The notes under the pieces: generated by a model | Databases searched by the model: none | What the model was told of the DNA's origin: nothing | The model's input: only the letters and a program-made list of their open reading frames with translations | Program-made: the position numbers and the translations under genes | In this document: one piece after another, positions 45,947 through 58,387 of the stretch | Layout of the letters: every line of letters begins with the position of its first letter | How positions within the stretch are numbered: the stretch's first letter is position 1 | Assembly (NCBI GenBank): GCA_022559985.1 | Contig: JAFJTR010000002.1 | Coordinates: 806,001 to 870,000, forward strand | DNA length: 64,000 nt | Direction: 5' to 3' | Source: Parastagonospora avenae f. sp. tritici 18332-5 | Taxonomy: Eukaryota > Ascomycota > Dothideomycetes > Pleosporales > Phaeosphaeriaceae

Positions 45947-47981
45947 TCATATCTCCGTCGTACTCGACTTCTCCTTCTCCTCCTTCACAATCCCCTCCAA
46001 CTCCCCCACCAACTCCTCAAACTTCTCCATAACCGCCTCTGCTCTCATAGTTTCTTCTGGCGCCTGACTCGTCGCCATGTCCGTCGATGGCAAACTGTCG
46101 CTCTCGCTCAATCCTCCCCGCGACACCCTCCTCGTCGACGCAGCAACCATCGTCCGACTCACAGGCGTTCTCACCGACGCAACCTTAGCCGCCGCCGCAC
46201 TTGCCGTAACCGTAACAGTATCATAAATGAACTTCCGTCTCCAATTCCTCAGCCCCGGATTCCACGCACTCCCATTGAGCCTACTCCGCACCTCCTTCGG
46301 TGTATGCACCGGCCGCGGATTATCCAGTACCTGGTGGAACAACCACGCGACCGTCATGCTCGTCGCGTTCGGATGCATCAAGGGCCAACTCGCCACGGGC
46401 CCGATTTTGCGCTTGACGCCGTACTCCGTATACGGCCAGTCTTTGGGTACTTGCGAAAGATACTCTGTTGGGATGGGGCCATCAGGGGATAAGGGCGTTT
46501 GCCACCACGGACTCGCCGGCCCGTCGGTCGCGCGATTCATGCCGTCCGTCCACGTGAAGTCGTCGCGGAGGGAGGGCACGAGTGCGGTGATTTGCGCGGG
46601 CATGTTAGAAAAGGACGTGGGCGCGTCGAGGCCGGCCATGAAGCTGAGAAGGTGGTCGAGCAGGTCGTATAAGCTGGGTTGGTCGGTGTGACAGAAGTCG
46701 TGCACTTTCCAGAGGAAGTCTTGCGCAGGCGTGTTGGGGGTTTGGGTGTCGATGCCGGCGCTTTCGAAACATGCAAGGCAGGAGTACATGGGCGTGTCGG
46801 GGCCGGCGAGGCCTTCGAAGATTATGCTGCTTGGTGTTAGTAGGTATGTGAGGTGGATTGGAGGGAGGGACGGACTCTTTGTACCCGCTGTCTCCGCAGA
46901 AGTGGGATTGGAAGACGTGGCTTTGGTCGCTTGTGCCTTTTTGGCTGCGCTGATTGGGATCTTTCATGTCGCCGCTGAGTTTGTAGGCGCTGGCTATGTC
47001 GGTGACGAATTGGGCGCAGGGTTCCGAGACCCAGCAAGCTGCCAGTGTTGGTTTTGGGTCTGGTGGCGATGGAGTCCCCTTCGGTTTTGTACTGGTTCGA
47101 GTCGTAGAGGATGGCGTAGAGGATGGTGAGGAGGATGGTGTAGAGAATGGCGTGGAAGATGGCATATAGGATGGCGTGGGAGTCGGCGTGGGAGTCGGTG
47201 TGGGAGATGGCATGGAAGATGGCATGGTAGTAGTGGTGGTTGGCATGACAGTAGGATCATTCATTCCACTTGTCCAGGTGAACTTGTCACCGACTTTACC
47301 GGGTTGATCAGTCATATCTAGACGCCCGCCGCTAAACGTGTCTGGTGCTCTGCCTGCTCGCATGAACAACGTCAACAAGTTTAGAACCTCGTACTCATTT
47401 GGCCATTTGCTGTGGCACATGTTCCAAACTTTCCATTTGAACGTCATTGCAGGGCTTTGGGGGTCTTTGACCTCCAGGCCCCCATTGGCGAGGCAAAAGA
47501 GACATCCATCGAGACCTTGGGATGCAGGAGTCAGTTCCTCGAATTTTATACTGTGTTTTGATTAGCAGAACCCAGGCGTGGGAACGAGGATTGCTGACTC
47601 GCCGTACTTGCGATTGACACATAACTCTTTCTGGAAAATAGTACTTTGGAAACGTTCTTTGCTCCCATCTCCTGGGCTGGGTTCAACCAGCTTTCCACTG
47701 GCGATGTAAGCTAAATTGAAGCTATAGACAATCGGGAAACAATCGCTATTCCAGTTGTTCCAGCATGTCATGGAATTCGCCGGCGGTGGAGTGTTTGGCT
47801 TCGTTGGTACCTTGCTGCTCTGCGCAGATGCCCACTGCGCTCCAACAGAGGGTGGGGGTGGAGGTCCGTCATGCAAGAACCGTGAGAGCGTCGTCGCAGC
47901 ATTATTTGGTAGAGACGCTCCATGTACCGCCGAGCCCACAAAATACACGATTACAGCCGTCATTACGGGGAGGAAACGCAT
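45947..47981 (-). CDS. Secreted protein with two copies of a Cys/Trp module and a Thr/Pro linker
   Basis: Three exons (47981-47599, 47550-46876, 46826-45947) encode 645 residues. The signal peptide is MRFLPVMTAVIVYFVGSAVHG. Two diverged modules follow. Matching parts include CVNRKYGD / CGDSGYKD, DGCLFCLANGG / YSCLACFESAG, FKWKVWNMCHSKWPNEYEVL / FLWKVHDFCHTDQPSLYDLL and DKFTWTSGMNDPT / DDFTWTDGMNRAT. Between them is a linker of Pro, Thr and Ser (TPTPTPTP type), likely O-glycosylated. Each module is split by an intron (48 and 49 nt) at exactly the same codon and phase. The C-terminal part ends in an acidic coiled stretch (EKFEELVGELEGIVKEEKEK). I do not recognise the family; it is extracellular and Cys-paired. 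Confidence 0.8.
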
Positions 47982-48706
47982 CGTGATGATGGTTTGCTGC
48001 TGAGGGATCAGATAAAAATCGTTGAAGACACCGTAGGATTTACGTGTTCAGAAGTGATGTTCCATACCACCTTATTTTCTGTTGACGATGCAGTGCCCCG
48101 AAGTATATGTTCACATGGTTGGGCGTCGTCGTTCGCAGACGACACGAGGCACTTATTTGGGTCCTGTGAAGCGCGAACCTGCTGTACAGTCACATAGCAA
48201 ACACTGCACCCAATCTCGACGTAACTCCTGTAGCCCCACTGCACAACTACTCTTCACGTTCGCAAGGTGACATCAGGCTTCCGAAGTCCAGCGTAGGACG
48301 CGGGAGAAGAAATGAGAACGTGCGTAGCTGACATCGCACCGCATCGTGCGCATGATTACCAAATGCAGTTGTTATTAGATACATGTGTAATGCTGAATAC
48401 TCTTCGCCTCATCATGAGTAATCCGAGATATATAAATAAGCATAGAGGTCTGCAAGACGCAAGACCAGCGAGAATGAAAGTGCCGTTGAGAGAGAAGACG
48501 AAGCGCGATTACCGAATAAGCCCTAATGCAAAAGAAAGAAGACGCCGAGGCAAACAGATGGTAACAGAAGAAGCAATATTGATGTTCGAAGGAAGGGAAG
48601 AGGCAGAAAGATCAGCAGACGCGCCAAAAATGCCCAGAAAAACCAGACGCAGAAACAGACCATGGAGAGACATGAAGACGAGCTGGCGCGTACTTGTGCT
48701 GTCGTA
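47982..48706. other. Intergenic, no supportable gene
   Basis: Upstream region of the duplicated-module gene. A purine-rich frame on the plus strand (48312-48779) overlaps the next gene's 3' end and lacks coding features. Confidence 0.5.
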
Positions 48707-49492
48707 TCAGAAAATCTCCAAACCTTCAAAACCTACACATAGATTCCTGTTCCCAAACGCGTTTGCGCCATTACTCTGATCATACATACTGAATCCGAAA
48801 TTCGCCGGCCGACTTGCATACACGCCCACGCGCACGGCCTTGTCCTCGACGCCCCAGAAGAACCAAGTGACTTCACGCAGCTTCTTCCAGCCATGGGGTC
48901 CGTCCTCGTACCAGAGCCACAGCCCATATCCGATGCGTTCAAGTTTGACGCGCAGATCTGAGCGGTTCGCATGGTGTGAGGAAAGCGGAGAAAGGGCCCA
49001 ATCTGCGCCTTCGCTTGTGGCTACAACGGATGTCGCGTGGCATGCGTTGTTGGAGAATTCGAGGCCGACCTTGACCCATTTGGCTGGGGGCACGGGCTGG
49101 AAGTACGGCGGTGGAGGGGTGCGTCGTCCTCGAGATTGAGATTGCGAATTCGTCGGGTCGTCGCTATCGTCGTCTAGGGAAAGCGAGATGACGCTCGGGG
49201 GTTCCAGGTCGGGCGCGGGCGTGGTCATTCGCCCTGGCGGTGAGCCGGCGAAGATGACAAGCCCACCCTGATCCCATTCAATTTTCCAGTCCGCTGACAC
49301 TGTCACTTCGGCGGATCGGAACGGATCGCGCAGCGCCGTGTAGAGGATCGGGGCGGTCGATGTGTCTTGCGAGGGTGGCTTTCTCCACAGATCGGTGTTT
49401 GGCGGCGCGACCATAGTGAATGAGTCCATACATTGTGGAACGACGTCGTGGGCGGTGTTCAATGGCATGAACGAGGAGCTGGCGGGGGGCAT
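48707..49492 (-). CDS. DUF1349-type beta-sandwich protein
   Basis: An intronless frame of 261 residues. The fold is suggested by ADWKIEWDQGGLVIF near the start, VPPAKWVKVGLEFSNNACHA in the middle, and the ending NRNLCVGFEGLEIF; this pattern is typical of DUF1349 concanavalin-like proteins, distantly related to a yeast regulator of enolase. A low-complexity insert (about 98-125; DDDSDDPTNSQSQSRG) interrupts the sandwich. There is no signal peptide. The biochemical role is not known. The ATG at 49492 and a second one at 49468 both fit; the first gives the longer head. Confidence 0.8.
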   Translation of the reverse strand: MPPASSSFMPLNTAHDVVPQCMDSFTMVAPPNTDLWRKPPSQDTSTAPILYTALRDPFRSAEVTVSADWKIEWDQGGLVIFAGSPPGRMTTPAPDLEPPSVISLSLDDDSDDPTNSQSQSRGRRTPPPPYFQPVPPAKWVKVGLEFSNNACHATSVVATSEGADWALSPLSSHHANRSDLRVKLERIGYGLWLWYEDGPHGWKKLREVTWFFWGVEDKAVRVGVYASRPANFGFSMYDQSNGANAFGNRNLCVGFEGLEIF

Positions 49493-52400
49493 GGCCTCTG
49501 AATCGCAGCTTTCGCTGACGGGTTTCGCGATTATCGTTTTCTTGAGGAATCAGCTGCCAGAGCTTTAATTGCTTTTGTTGTCGACGCTTCCACGTCCGGC
49601 TCGTGTGTTTGTATATGTAGTGGATTCCGCCAGCGCCCGGCAAAGTACCCCCGCTGCAAAAAGTTGCCGAAATGTGTGCTGGGTATTGTCTAGTCTCGTA
49701 CAACCTGGAGTCCGAAGGTCATTCGCTTCGTGGGTGAGAGTTGTTGCAAGGATCCCCAATGGCGCATGTAAGCTCCAAGCTGACACGGGCAAATTAGGGC
49801 ACCACACCAGATCTGCAAAGAGGATCGTGAGCTCGCGCAAATCTCGTCAAGCCTGTTCCGTCGTCAGCATGTACGCTCGCGCTTAAAGGCCCACGATGCA
49901 GGTGCCCAGAACGCCTGTTTTCAACCGACGAATGCTGTTTCGAGTAACTATCCGCATTCCGCGCCTTGTTATGCGCGCGGCTACGCTGCTTACTTTGACC
50001 TGGGGGGAAGCGGCGTGGCTTACCCGAGTCTTGAAGATGACGGTTGCAGAGCTGCTATGCCTCGACCGGAACTCGATCAAATCAGCAGGCAAAAGTGTGC
50101 AAGCGGCGCAGCAAACACGTCGAGCACTAGAACGTGTGCCCGCGCGCTTGCACGATATAAATACTGCTCGGGGCAGAAACGACAGTGCGGACCTTGGCTT
50201 TGCGTGCATGGCCGCGCAGCCCTGAGCTGAGGTGCTTCCCGCCACGCTGAGGGACAGCAGCTATACGTCCCCATCACGAAAGGGGGGGCGATCCTGTCGT
50301 TCCATCGTGCGGCCTTATCCTGGAGGGGCTATGGGATGGCGAGAGTGTATTTGTCGATGGTGAGGCGATGCGCCTAGCAGGGCGGAGTGAGGTGCGATGC
50401 AGACGGTGGAATGGGACCAGGTATCTGTCGGGATGCTGCCGCTCCCCGCCGCTACGTGGGCTCACGACTCAGCATGGAGAAACGGCCCCGTTGTCTAGCC
50501 CACGACCCTCGAACAGATGCAGGTGGCTCGTCCTTTCGGGCGCTGTGCAGATGCAGTGCGTTGCAGCAATGATGAGTTGTCGTCGTGGAACCAGGCAAGC
50601 CAGACATGTTGTGCAGATTTTTGCAAGCATTTTCTGCAAGCAAGCGTGACAGCGAGCAATTCATTGGAGGGCACGTCTGTTGTCGCAATTACGTAGGGTC
50701 GTCAGCCCAAATAGGCAAGTTTGAAGGACAACATTGCAGAACATGCCTGCTAAGAGCATCAATTCGACGGGCAATTAAAAGAGTCAAGGTCGCCAGTCTG
50801 ACAACGCAGAGCGACGAAACCTCAACAGTTTGAACAAAACTTCACGTCTTTCTCGCGAGTCCACATGCAAATGTCCACATGCAAATGTCTAGGGTAGGGT
50901 GCTCGTAAGGTCAAACTTTGTTACATCGCGGACGGATGTGGCTTTCGGGAGCATCCCCTACTGCGTAAAAATGCTACGCTCTCCCAACCTTGTGTAACAC
51001 AAGTCAATCGCATCTCGCAGCTGCAAAAGGAGTTGAGCGCAACTGGCGTTCCGCGGGCACCTATTTGGGCAGCGCTCTCTCTGCCATGTCGTCGAACTAT
51101 TGTCAGCTACCCGCTGCATCATTCAACATGTTGATCCTTGAGCAAAGAAGTTGGCACTTGTTTAGGTCAATTGGCATCGCGTTGGTCTCGACTCCGGCTG
51201 GTCTAAATGACACAATGGCATGCAGGTCGAGACTTGAATGTTCCCGTCGCATCGTGCAGTATGCTCACGAACGTCGAAAATCAACCTTCGTGTCATTGTT
51301 TAACATTTGTTCGGAAGGACCGTTCTTCCGTGGCCGTCAGGATTATTCAAGTTGGGTTGCCATGTCCAGCTTGCTTGTCGCGTACTAGCTGTTGTGAAAG
51401 AAGAAAGTCATGGGTGGGTGTTAGGATTGCAGCGGCCTAGCATCGGGGGCGCAATGATCATGTATGCTGCCGATTGTACTAATGCATCATTCGAATGCTG
51501 TGTGATCGAACTGCTGCCGACTTTATCACTCCTGAAAACGATGTGACATGATGTTGACCACTTGGGCAAGTCATCTTCCACAGCAGAAAAAGCATGCGTG
51601 AACGGGCACACCACGTTGCCTAGCGATCAACGATTGCTCAAAGTGTGACTTTAGTGCTGCTTGTGCCATATGGTTGTTCAGAGCTGGTGGAACAAGCTCC
51701 CCAGTTCCCGTACCAAGCTGAGCGACAGAAAGACGTTCGTTCGGCGATGCAAGATGAAGCAACAGACTGACGATCTCTGGGACAGACGCAGACCATACCC
51801 GGAGCTAAGGTAGTCGGAAATGTTCGTCAATGTTGGTTCAAGGTGACCACGAAGCCTTTTAGGCACGAGCCAGGGAATCATTCTTGCCTCTCGCAGGTAT
51901 GATTCATTCATCAAATTCTGTAGCGATGGTATTAGAAGCTTTGCATGTAGCCACTATACATTGCACTGTTCGCTTCGCGGTTCCGAGAATTCAATAGTGT
52001 GGGTGGTACAACGGTGGGTAGCCCTTTTCGTGCAGACAACACGATTTTCTACTTTCGAGAGATTTGAAAGACATTCTTTGAGGAGTAGATTTGCACAAGT
52101 GCAGACGGAACTGACTCTCCATCTGCCAGTAGATTCGCTGTAAATGAAACATGTAGGCGGTTTATTGCACCTGATTACCTCCGGCCGGCCTTGGTACTAG
52201 TGCTCCAGTAAAGCCGCCGCCTCAAAACGACGACCATGTGTGGACTTTCGGATTAGGCAAATTCCGTTGAGACTGACACGAGGGATTGGCCGAGACACAG
52301 GCAGGTTTATGACCAGACACGGTAGGTAGTGTAAGGATAGCGGGATGAGGCGATGTATCGTCTTCAAGAAGGACCGACTGCGGGAGAAAAAGTGGAGGGA

Positions 52401-53453
52401 CCCATGCGAAAGTCAGGCCGTCTCTGGAGAGTCATGTACATATTTCACATGTCTCCTCGCATGCTTGCGATAATTACTGGAGGCTGATTGTTCCTGATAC
52501 GCATCAAATGTGTACACTCGCCATTGCAAGGAGTGCGAATATGATGGCATCATCTCATGATTGTATGCTTCTCAAGCGATGGATACAGACTTTGGTATGA
52601 ATATCGAGATGCTGGCGAGGATCGTCTGAGTGGGTACTGCAACGTTCGGTTCTTTGCTTGATACGTAAGGTGGGGTCTGTACCGCGATTTGTGGGACAAG
52701 TAGTACTTCGAGGCAAGTGATCGACACAGGTCGTACGATGGAGTACACAGATTCCAATAGGCTGTGGTGTGTGAAATTCATAGAGAAGATGGATAAAACA
52801 CAATAGACGCTGAAGCATGGAAGGCCCATGTAATTGCAGCCGTTGCGAGGTGGGTTTCCACTCAGTCCAACCGTCTGCCTTGTGGGTCGGGCAAGACTCA
52901 TGGACAGCAGTTCAATGAAACGTCGAACGACCAGTTAAAAGAAAACGAGTCTTCACGACCTGAAGCGGAGATTGGGCGCAACCAGTTGTGTTCGCCCATT
53001 TCGCTGCTCTGGTGATGTGACAGTCTAAGCGTGTTTGAACGAGGAAAGAACTCCGAGTATAGTTCTTCGGGTTCTAATATAGCCTGGGCAGATCAAGGCT
53101 GCCGAGGTCGATATGCCCCACTCATTCTGGCAACGAATGACCAGATGAACAGATCCTGGTCTGACAGATGATAAAATCCCCGAGCCGAGATTTAAATTGA
53201 TTGCACGGTCGTTGAAGTGAAGGAAGTAGCCGAAACGCACTGGTACAGTACGATTGGCAACCGAATCAACCGTTTCCAGGCTCTCGGTTCGTTGATGGTG
53301 CTGGTTACGCGGCGATCATATCGTTTCAACAAAACAGGTATTGCGAAAAGTGGTGATGGCGACTATGTGACGCTGTCGCAGTACTGTCATTTCTGTAGGC
53401 GACAGGAGATCATCTTGTTCAATTTCTGCGCCTGTGACGACCCGAGGCTGGGC
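49493..53453. other. Four kilobases without a supportable gene
   Basis: Open frames are short and contradictory on both strands, with no splice-linked domains found. A tandem 14-bp duplication (GTCCACATGCAAAT, 50859-50886) is the only clear repeat. This may be decayed DNA, a long non-coding stretch, or contain very small genes that cannot be recognised by eye. Confidence 0.45.
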
Positions 53454-54485
53454 TCATGATGTTGAGTCATCACGGCCTGGGCTCTGCTTACGATATACCT
53501 TTATCGGACGTGGTAGCACAAGGGATGAAGCGCAAAGCTGTAGTCCTTCTGTCGCAAGGAGCTCATCGAAAGAGGTTTCAGGACGGTACTGTAGCTGCCT
53601 GAAGTTCTCAATGAAATGAGGCGCCTTCTGTGGGCGGATAGCTTTCTCGTACGAGTCCCAAGTCTGTAACTCAATGATGAGATAGCCACCCGATGACAGA
53701 GATGATGCACATTTCCGAAAGAAGGTTACAAGACCTTGGTCGAGATGTTCCAAGTGTATCCACTTTATGACCTGGGTGTTCTTAGATGATGCCGGCAAAC
53801 GAAGTGTTATACTTACACTTAAGGCTAGGATCACATCGTAGGGACCTGAGCAATCTTGGTCAATCGCCCAGTCGACGGAATGAAAGCGCGCACGGGGCCA
53901 TGAAGAATGGGCTGAGGTAAAAGTCGAGCCGCGCAATGTGTCGTTTTGCGGCTCAATGTAGCCATGGTCGAGCACGGCGGACATGGGAAACCAGTCTACG
54001 ATGTGCTCGGAGTCCTTTGTCGGAGGCCGCGTCCGCGACGCGCGAAGCGCAAGAAGCTTGTTGGCTTGTCCAACGAGTTTCGGGTCGATGTCCACCCCAG
54101 TGACTGAAGCAGCGTGGAAATCGAAGGCTGTGAGATGGTCAATATCAGCGTCTCAAGAGGTATAATCGCTTGCAGCACGCGGACAGGGGTTGTTGTTTCG
54201 CTTACCTAGCTGACAAGTTACGCCACCCGCATTGCAACCGATGTCTAGACAATGCTTGGCAGTGAACAGATTCGGAACTAGGTCTCTGGCGATCAACTGT
54301 AGTCTCGGGTCTAGGATATGGATGGCTGATCCTGCAGGCTTCGCTGGACCGCTATAGTCTTGGACTGCAGTCAGTGGAAGAACCAGGGCAGCAAGTGCCG
54401 GACAGCGTCGGCTTCGAGGGCGAGTCTCGAGATGAGCTCACTCTGGATATGACATACCACTATAATTGCCCCACCGCGTAGCCAT
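53454..54485 (-). CDS. Bin3/MePCE-type RNA methyltransferase
   Basis: Four exons (54485-54458, 54364-54206, 54127-53817, 53771-53454) encode 271 residues. The SAM-binding start is DIGCNAGGVT, followed by an acidic VTGVDIDPKLV. After a variable insert comes CSGPYDVILALS, then KWIHLEHLDQGLVTFF and GGYLIIELQTWDSY, the characteristic Bin3 domain. Human MePCE and fly Bin3 methylate the 5' gamma-phosphate of RNAs such as 7SK or U6; the fungal target is not established. The third intron is 45 nt, a multiple of three and free of stops, so both forms would be translatable. Confidence 0.9.
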
Positions 54486-56921
54486 GCTGGAAATGGAGGG
54501 GAGGGTGATGCAGCCAAAGCGCAGATGGTATCGGCGGAAAGTTCCCGAGTGTCGACCTGTCAACGAGCGCGGCGGGCAGGTGACGATGTGATTGATGCGC
54601 AGTCGAACAGCGTACACAGTAGAGAATGTCTGGACGCAGGTGGGACGGGCGGTGAATGATTGACGGTGAATGGTGGATGGCGTGGGCCTAGCAGCGGCAG
54701 GTGCCTTCCAGGCTTGTCGACGACGCAGCTTGGGGCTAGCGCCAACCACACTCAATCCTGACCGCAGAATATCTCGGTCCAAGAGAGAGATGTGCCGCGC
54801 AGCAAAGGATGAGTCAATTCGGAGATGCAACCGCTCGAGGTAGCACTGCGAATGGATGGCTCAAGGGTGTCGTAGTGTACCTGCGTGGGCGACCGAAGCA
54901 GAAACAGAGACGAGGAAATCAATAAGACTTGCACCGCTAGCGCTATAGCGAGTGCAAGGATGCTGTGACACTGTTTATCCAGATGCCAGACCAGGACCCA
55001 GGTACGCCGTGCAGCCGGTGGTCGTGTGGTGAGGTGTATGGAGGGGATCAGGAATTCAGGAGCGAGTGCAGGACATGTCACGGGACATGGGGGACTGCTA
55101 GTGCAGCCTGCAGGCTGTCAATACCAACAATGACCATGGTACTGTGGACGACGATCCAGCGCCGATGGTGTCTTGGAGTGCATGTACCGATCCAGGACAT
55201 GGCTCGAGACACGGAAGAAATTGGCTTCCAGGGCACAGCGAGCGCTGCTTCCAGATGTCTTTGTCCGAATGCGGCTAGGCGTGGCAGCGAAGAGTGGTTG
55301 AAGTGATTGCTCCCCTCACCATCAACTGCCGCCCATATGAAGCTCCTGGTCATGTTGTCGCGAGGTCCCATGATCCCATGACCATGACGGCTTGTTTCAA
55401 TCTCCGCCCACTCTGTCTGCGTGCACCCTCAGGCTCCCGATGGCGGTGCGCCTCCAGGCAGGCCAGACAGCGCAGGCAGAGGCCCACGCACAGTCAGCAA
55501 GCCGCAAGCCACATGCCACATGCGAGCCCTGGCGGCTGTGACCGTTGCCAATACTCAGTCCGGCTCCCAGGTGGAGGCAGACGTGTCTCACGTCGTTGAT
55601 TGTGGTGCATGAGGGCACATCCACAAGCCCGGTAACAGGACCGCCTCCTGACTGGCCTCGTCGCCGGCGTTTTTGGGGCCTCGTCGATGGCAGACCAGGG
55701 ACTGAAGGCTGAGGGAACAGGCCGCGCTGCGAGTGTCCATGTCAGTGTGCAGCAGTCCGCCAGCCCAGCCCGCAGAGGGAAGACCTGCCAGAAATCGCCG
55801 TCTACCCGCTGCCGCCGCGCTGCTGATTGGCAGCCGCCTGCAGTTGGCAGATGAAGCGATCGAGCAAGCCATCCTTTCTGCTTCGAGCGCCGGCCGCCCT
55901 CGCAGATGCTGGGCAGCCTTCGCAATGCTACCTCCGCTCCACGGTGCCCGTCGACCGAGTTACGTGGTAATCTGGCATATTGCTCCATATTGGGTGCCGT
56001 CAGGTTACAGTGTGCGACCCCTGGCCCGCCTTGATTCAATCGACCAAGTTTCGCAGGCACGTCTGTTTGTCTTTTTACCCGGCCGCGAGCCTGTTCGGTG
56101 ACGCCCCACGAGAATACAGCCCGCCAGTTGGGCCACGAGAGCTCATGTTTCGGAGCAATGAGCGCTGCAAGAGGCCCGCTGCTGCACATGCAGGCGGCGC
56201 CTTTTCAAGAAAGCAAAACAGTGGGTGCTGCTGCAACACAAGCCCAGCATCGCGCCAGCATCACCCTGCCAGCACCGCGAACACCATCACAACCACCACC
56301 ACCACCGCCGCCGCCAGCAGCAGCACCCCCATCGCCCACCGCCAGACACGCAGCCCGCGAACCGTGCATCTGCCTGCGCTACTCTATGCAGCACCGCACA
56401 TCGGCCACGCCAGCCTGTTTCTGAACCTGGGGATCTTGCCCTGTCCGCCAAGCATCCGGATCCACGCAGCGCGCAGCTGGTCCTAGCTGCACTTATCACT
56501 TTCCTGGCCTATTTTATGCTCCGAGCCGGCTACTCTTGACGGTTGTTGGCGCGAGGCTTGCAAAAGAGCAGGGTGTGGCGGGCTAATCCCCGTCTGCATC
56601 CTGTTCACTTCCCGGGTGCCGTTGTCTTAGCATGTCTGAGCGCCTCCGCCTAACGTCGACGTAACTGAATTGAAGCATCCGTACGGCGATCTGGCTGCTG
56701 GCGATCCAGATAGTCCAGGGTCGCTACAAGGGCACTCTGAACTATAAACCTCTCACGCCGCCACACTCGAGGCAGTGCCCACATTCCTGACGTTCCTGTC
56801 CCACACTGCACGACGCCCTGGCGCTCCCAATCTGAGAAGGAGCCTCCGAACTGAACACAAGTGTTGGTCCCAATGCGGCTTCGTGCATCGTGTCCAGCTT
56901 CGGGCAAATAATAATACACGC
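54486..56921. other. GC-rich stretch without a supportable gene
   Basis: 2.4 kb with high GC. Long open frames occur on both strands, as expected by chance in GC-rich DNA, and none has domains. A CCA/CCG/CAG microsatellite is near 56285-56326. The last part is the promoter side of the velvet gene. Confidence 0.5.
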
Positions 56922-58387
56922 ATGTCCCAACCACCTCCACCTCCGCCGCCGTCGCTCCCTCCGTCCAAACCACCTCGCTCAGCTTCAGATATGACTGAGA
57001 CTCAGAAGCTTCCTCACTTCTCGCCGCCTGGATTCCACGACTATCCCCATCGGCGATTACCCCCGCCAGTTCTCCCGCCGTTGGATATTCCGCCAGACGC
57101 TGTACCACCACGCACAGATTACCAATTCCGCTCACCAAACAACCAACTTCCCTCTATTCACTCAGGACTGCCGCCACGCCACGACCAGTATCATCCTTTT
57201 GCCCCCCACAGGTCAGCTGCACCCGTAGAGAAACTTCTCCTCGCAAACCCATATACCCCACCTCGGTCTGATCCGCCTTATTCGCCCCAGCAATATGGCC
57301 CGTCGATATCTCCTCGATCCGAGTTCGACAGCAGAGGTCCGAGAAGGTTAACCGAACAGCGATATCCATATGAAGAATCCCGGCACGCGCAGCATTATCC
57401 CCACCACGAACAGTCCTACTCTACCCTTGCGTCTCCAGTCGAGCATTCGCAGCAAAGATCGTATGGCCCAATCCCATCGCCGGGCTATACGCCTAGCTAT
57501 GCCTCGAGCAGTACTCCATTCCGAGGATCGATAGGGTCACATCCCCAATCACAGCGCGGTTCTGTAGCGGCTCCCTTGGGGTCGGTAGCGTACCCCGATC
57601 CCTCCACGACAGGACCTCCGCCCCGGAAACAGTCTCGGCCTATCCCATTACCTGGGTCCATACCGCAGCCTGTCTATAACGAGCAACTGTAAGCATACCT
57701 CGCGTCTAAATAAGGAAACAAAACCCGGCTGACACGACTGACAGGAATCTAAACTACGAGCTTCGCGTGCGACAGCAGCCTATCGCTGCCCGAGCGTGTG
57801 GCTTTGGAGAGCGCGATCGTCGCGTGATTGATCCTCCGCCAATCATCCAGCTGCTAGTCACAAATCCCAAGACAGGCGTAGCAGAACAGGAAGAGCTCAG
57901 GTACTCGCTTAACGTCGTTCATTGCACACTCTGGAACGCGGAGGGTACGAATGAGGAAACTGCACTTATCCAACCTGACCGACGGACGACTCGGAGATTG
58001 ATGGGACAACTGGTAGCTTCGCCGTCGGTGGCCAAGGACGAGCATGACGTCGAGGGCTGCTTCTTTTGCTTTCCAGATCTGTCTTGTCGTACACATGGCA
58101 AATACCGGCTGCGTTTCGTTCTCATGCGCATTGACCCTATGAACCTCCACGTTGGGGGCTTCTCGCCCATTCTCACAGAAGTGCTGAGCGACGTCTTTAC
58201 AGTCTATACCGCCAAGGACTTCCCGGGAATGCGCCCGAGTAGTGCTCTCACACGGGCACTAAAGCTGCAAGGCTGCAATATCCAAGTGAAGAAGGGCAAC
58301 GAAAAGGCTCTCGCCCGCAAACGTCTCACGGCCAGCCAGGAGCACGACGCAGAGGACGAGGACTTGAAACGACGACGACGGGAGTGA
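56922..58387 (+). CDS. Velvet-family regulator, VelC-like architecture
   Basis: Two exons (56922-57688, 57745-58387) encode 469 residues. Residues 1-255 are Pro/Ser/Tyr/Gln-rich and disordered, starting MSQPPPPPPPSLPP. The C-terminal half is a velvet domain: YELRVRQQPIAARACGFGE, DPPPIIQLLV, LMGQLVASP, GCFFCFPDLSCRTHGKYRLR and VYTAKDFPGM. The tail LKRRRRE is a likely nuclear signal. Velvet proteins bind DNA through an NF-kappaB-like fold and control development, spores and secondary metabolism. A disordered head with a C-terminal domain fits VelC better than VosA (domain first) or VelB (split domain), but VosA-like assignment is not excluded. Confidence 0.88.

Noticed and set aside
48312..48779. 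155-codon basic plus-strand frame
   Set aside because: Purine-rich low-complexity sequence overlapping the end of the DUF1349-type gene; no sign of selection for protein.
50859..50886. Tandem 14-bp duplication GTCCACATGCAAAT
   Set aside because: Only two copies in non-coding DNA; explained by local slippage.
55494..56189. 231-codon open frame on the minus strand
   Set aside because: It lies in GC-rich DNA where long chance frames are common, has frames of similar length on the other strand, no domain, and no splice-linked extension.
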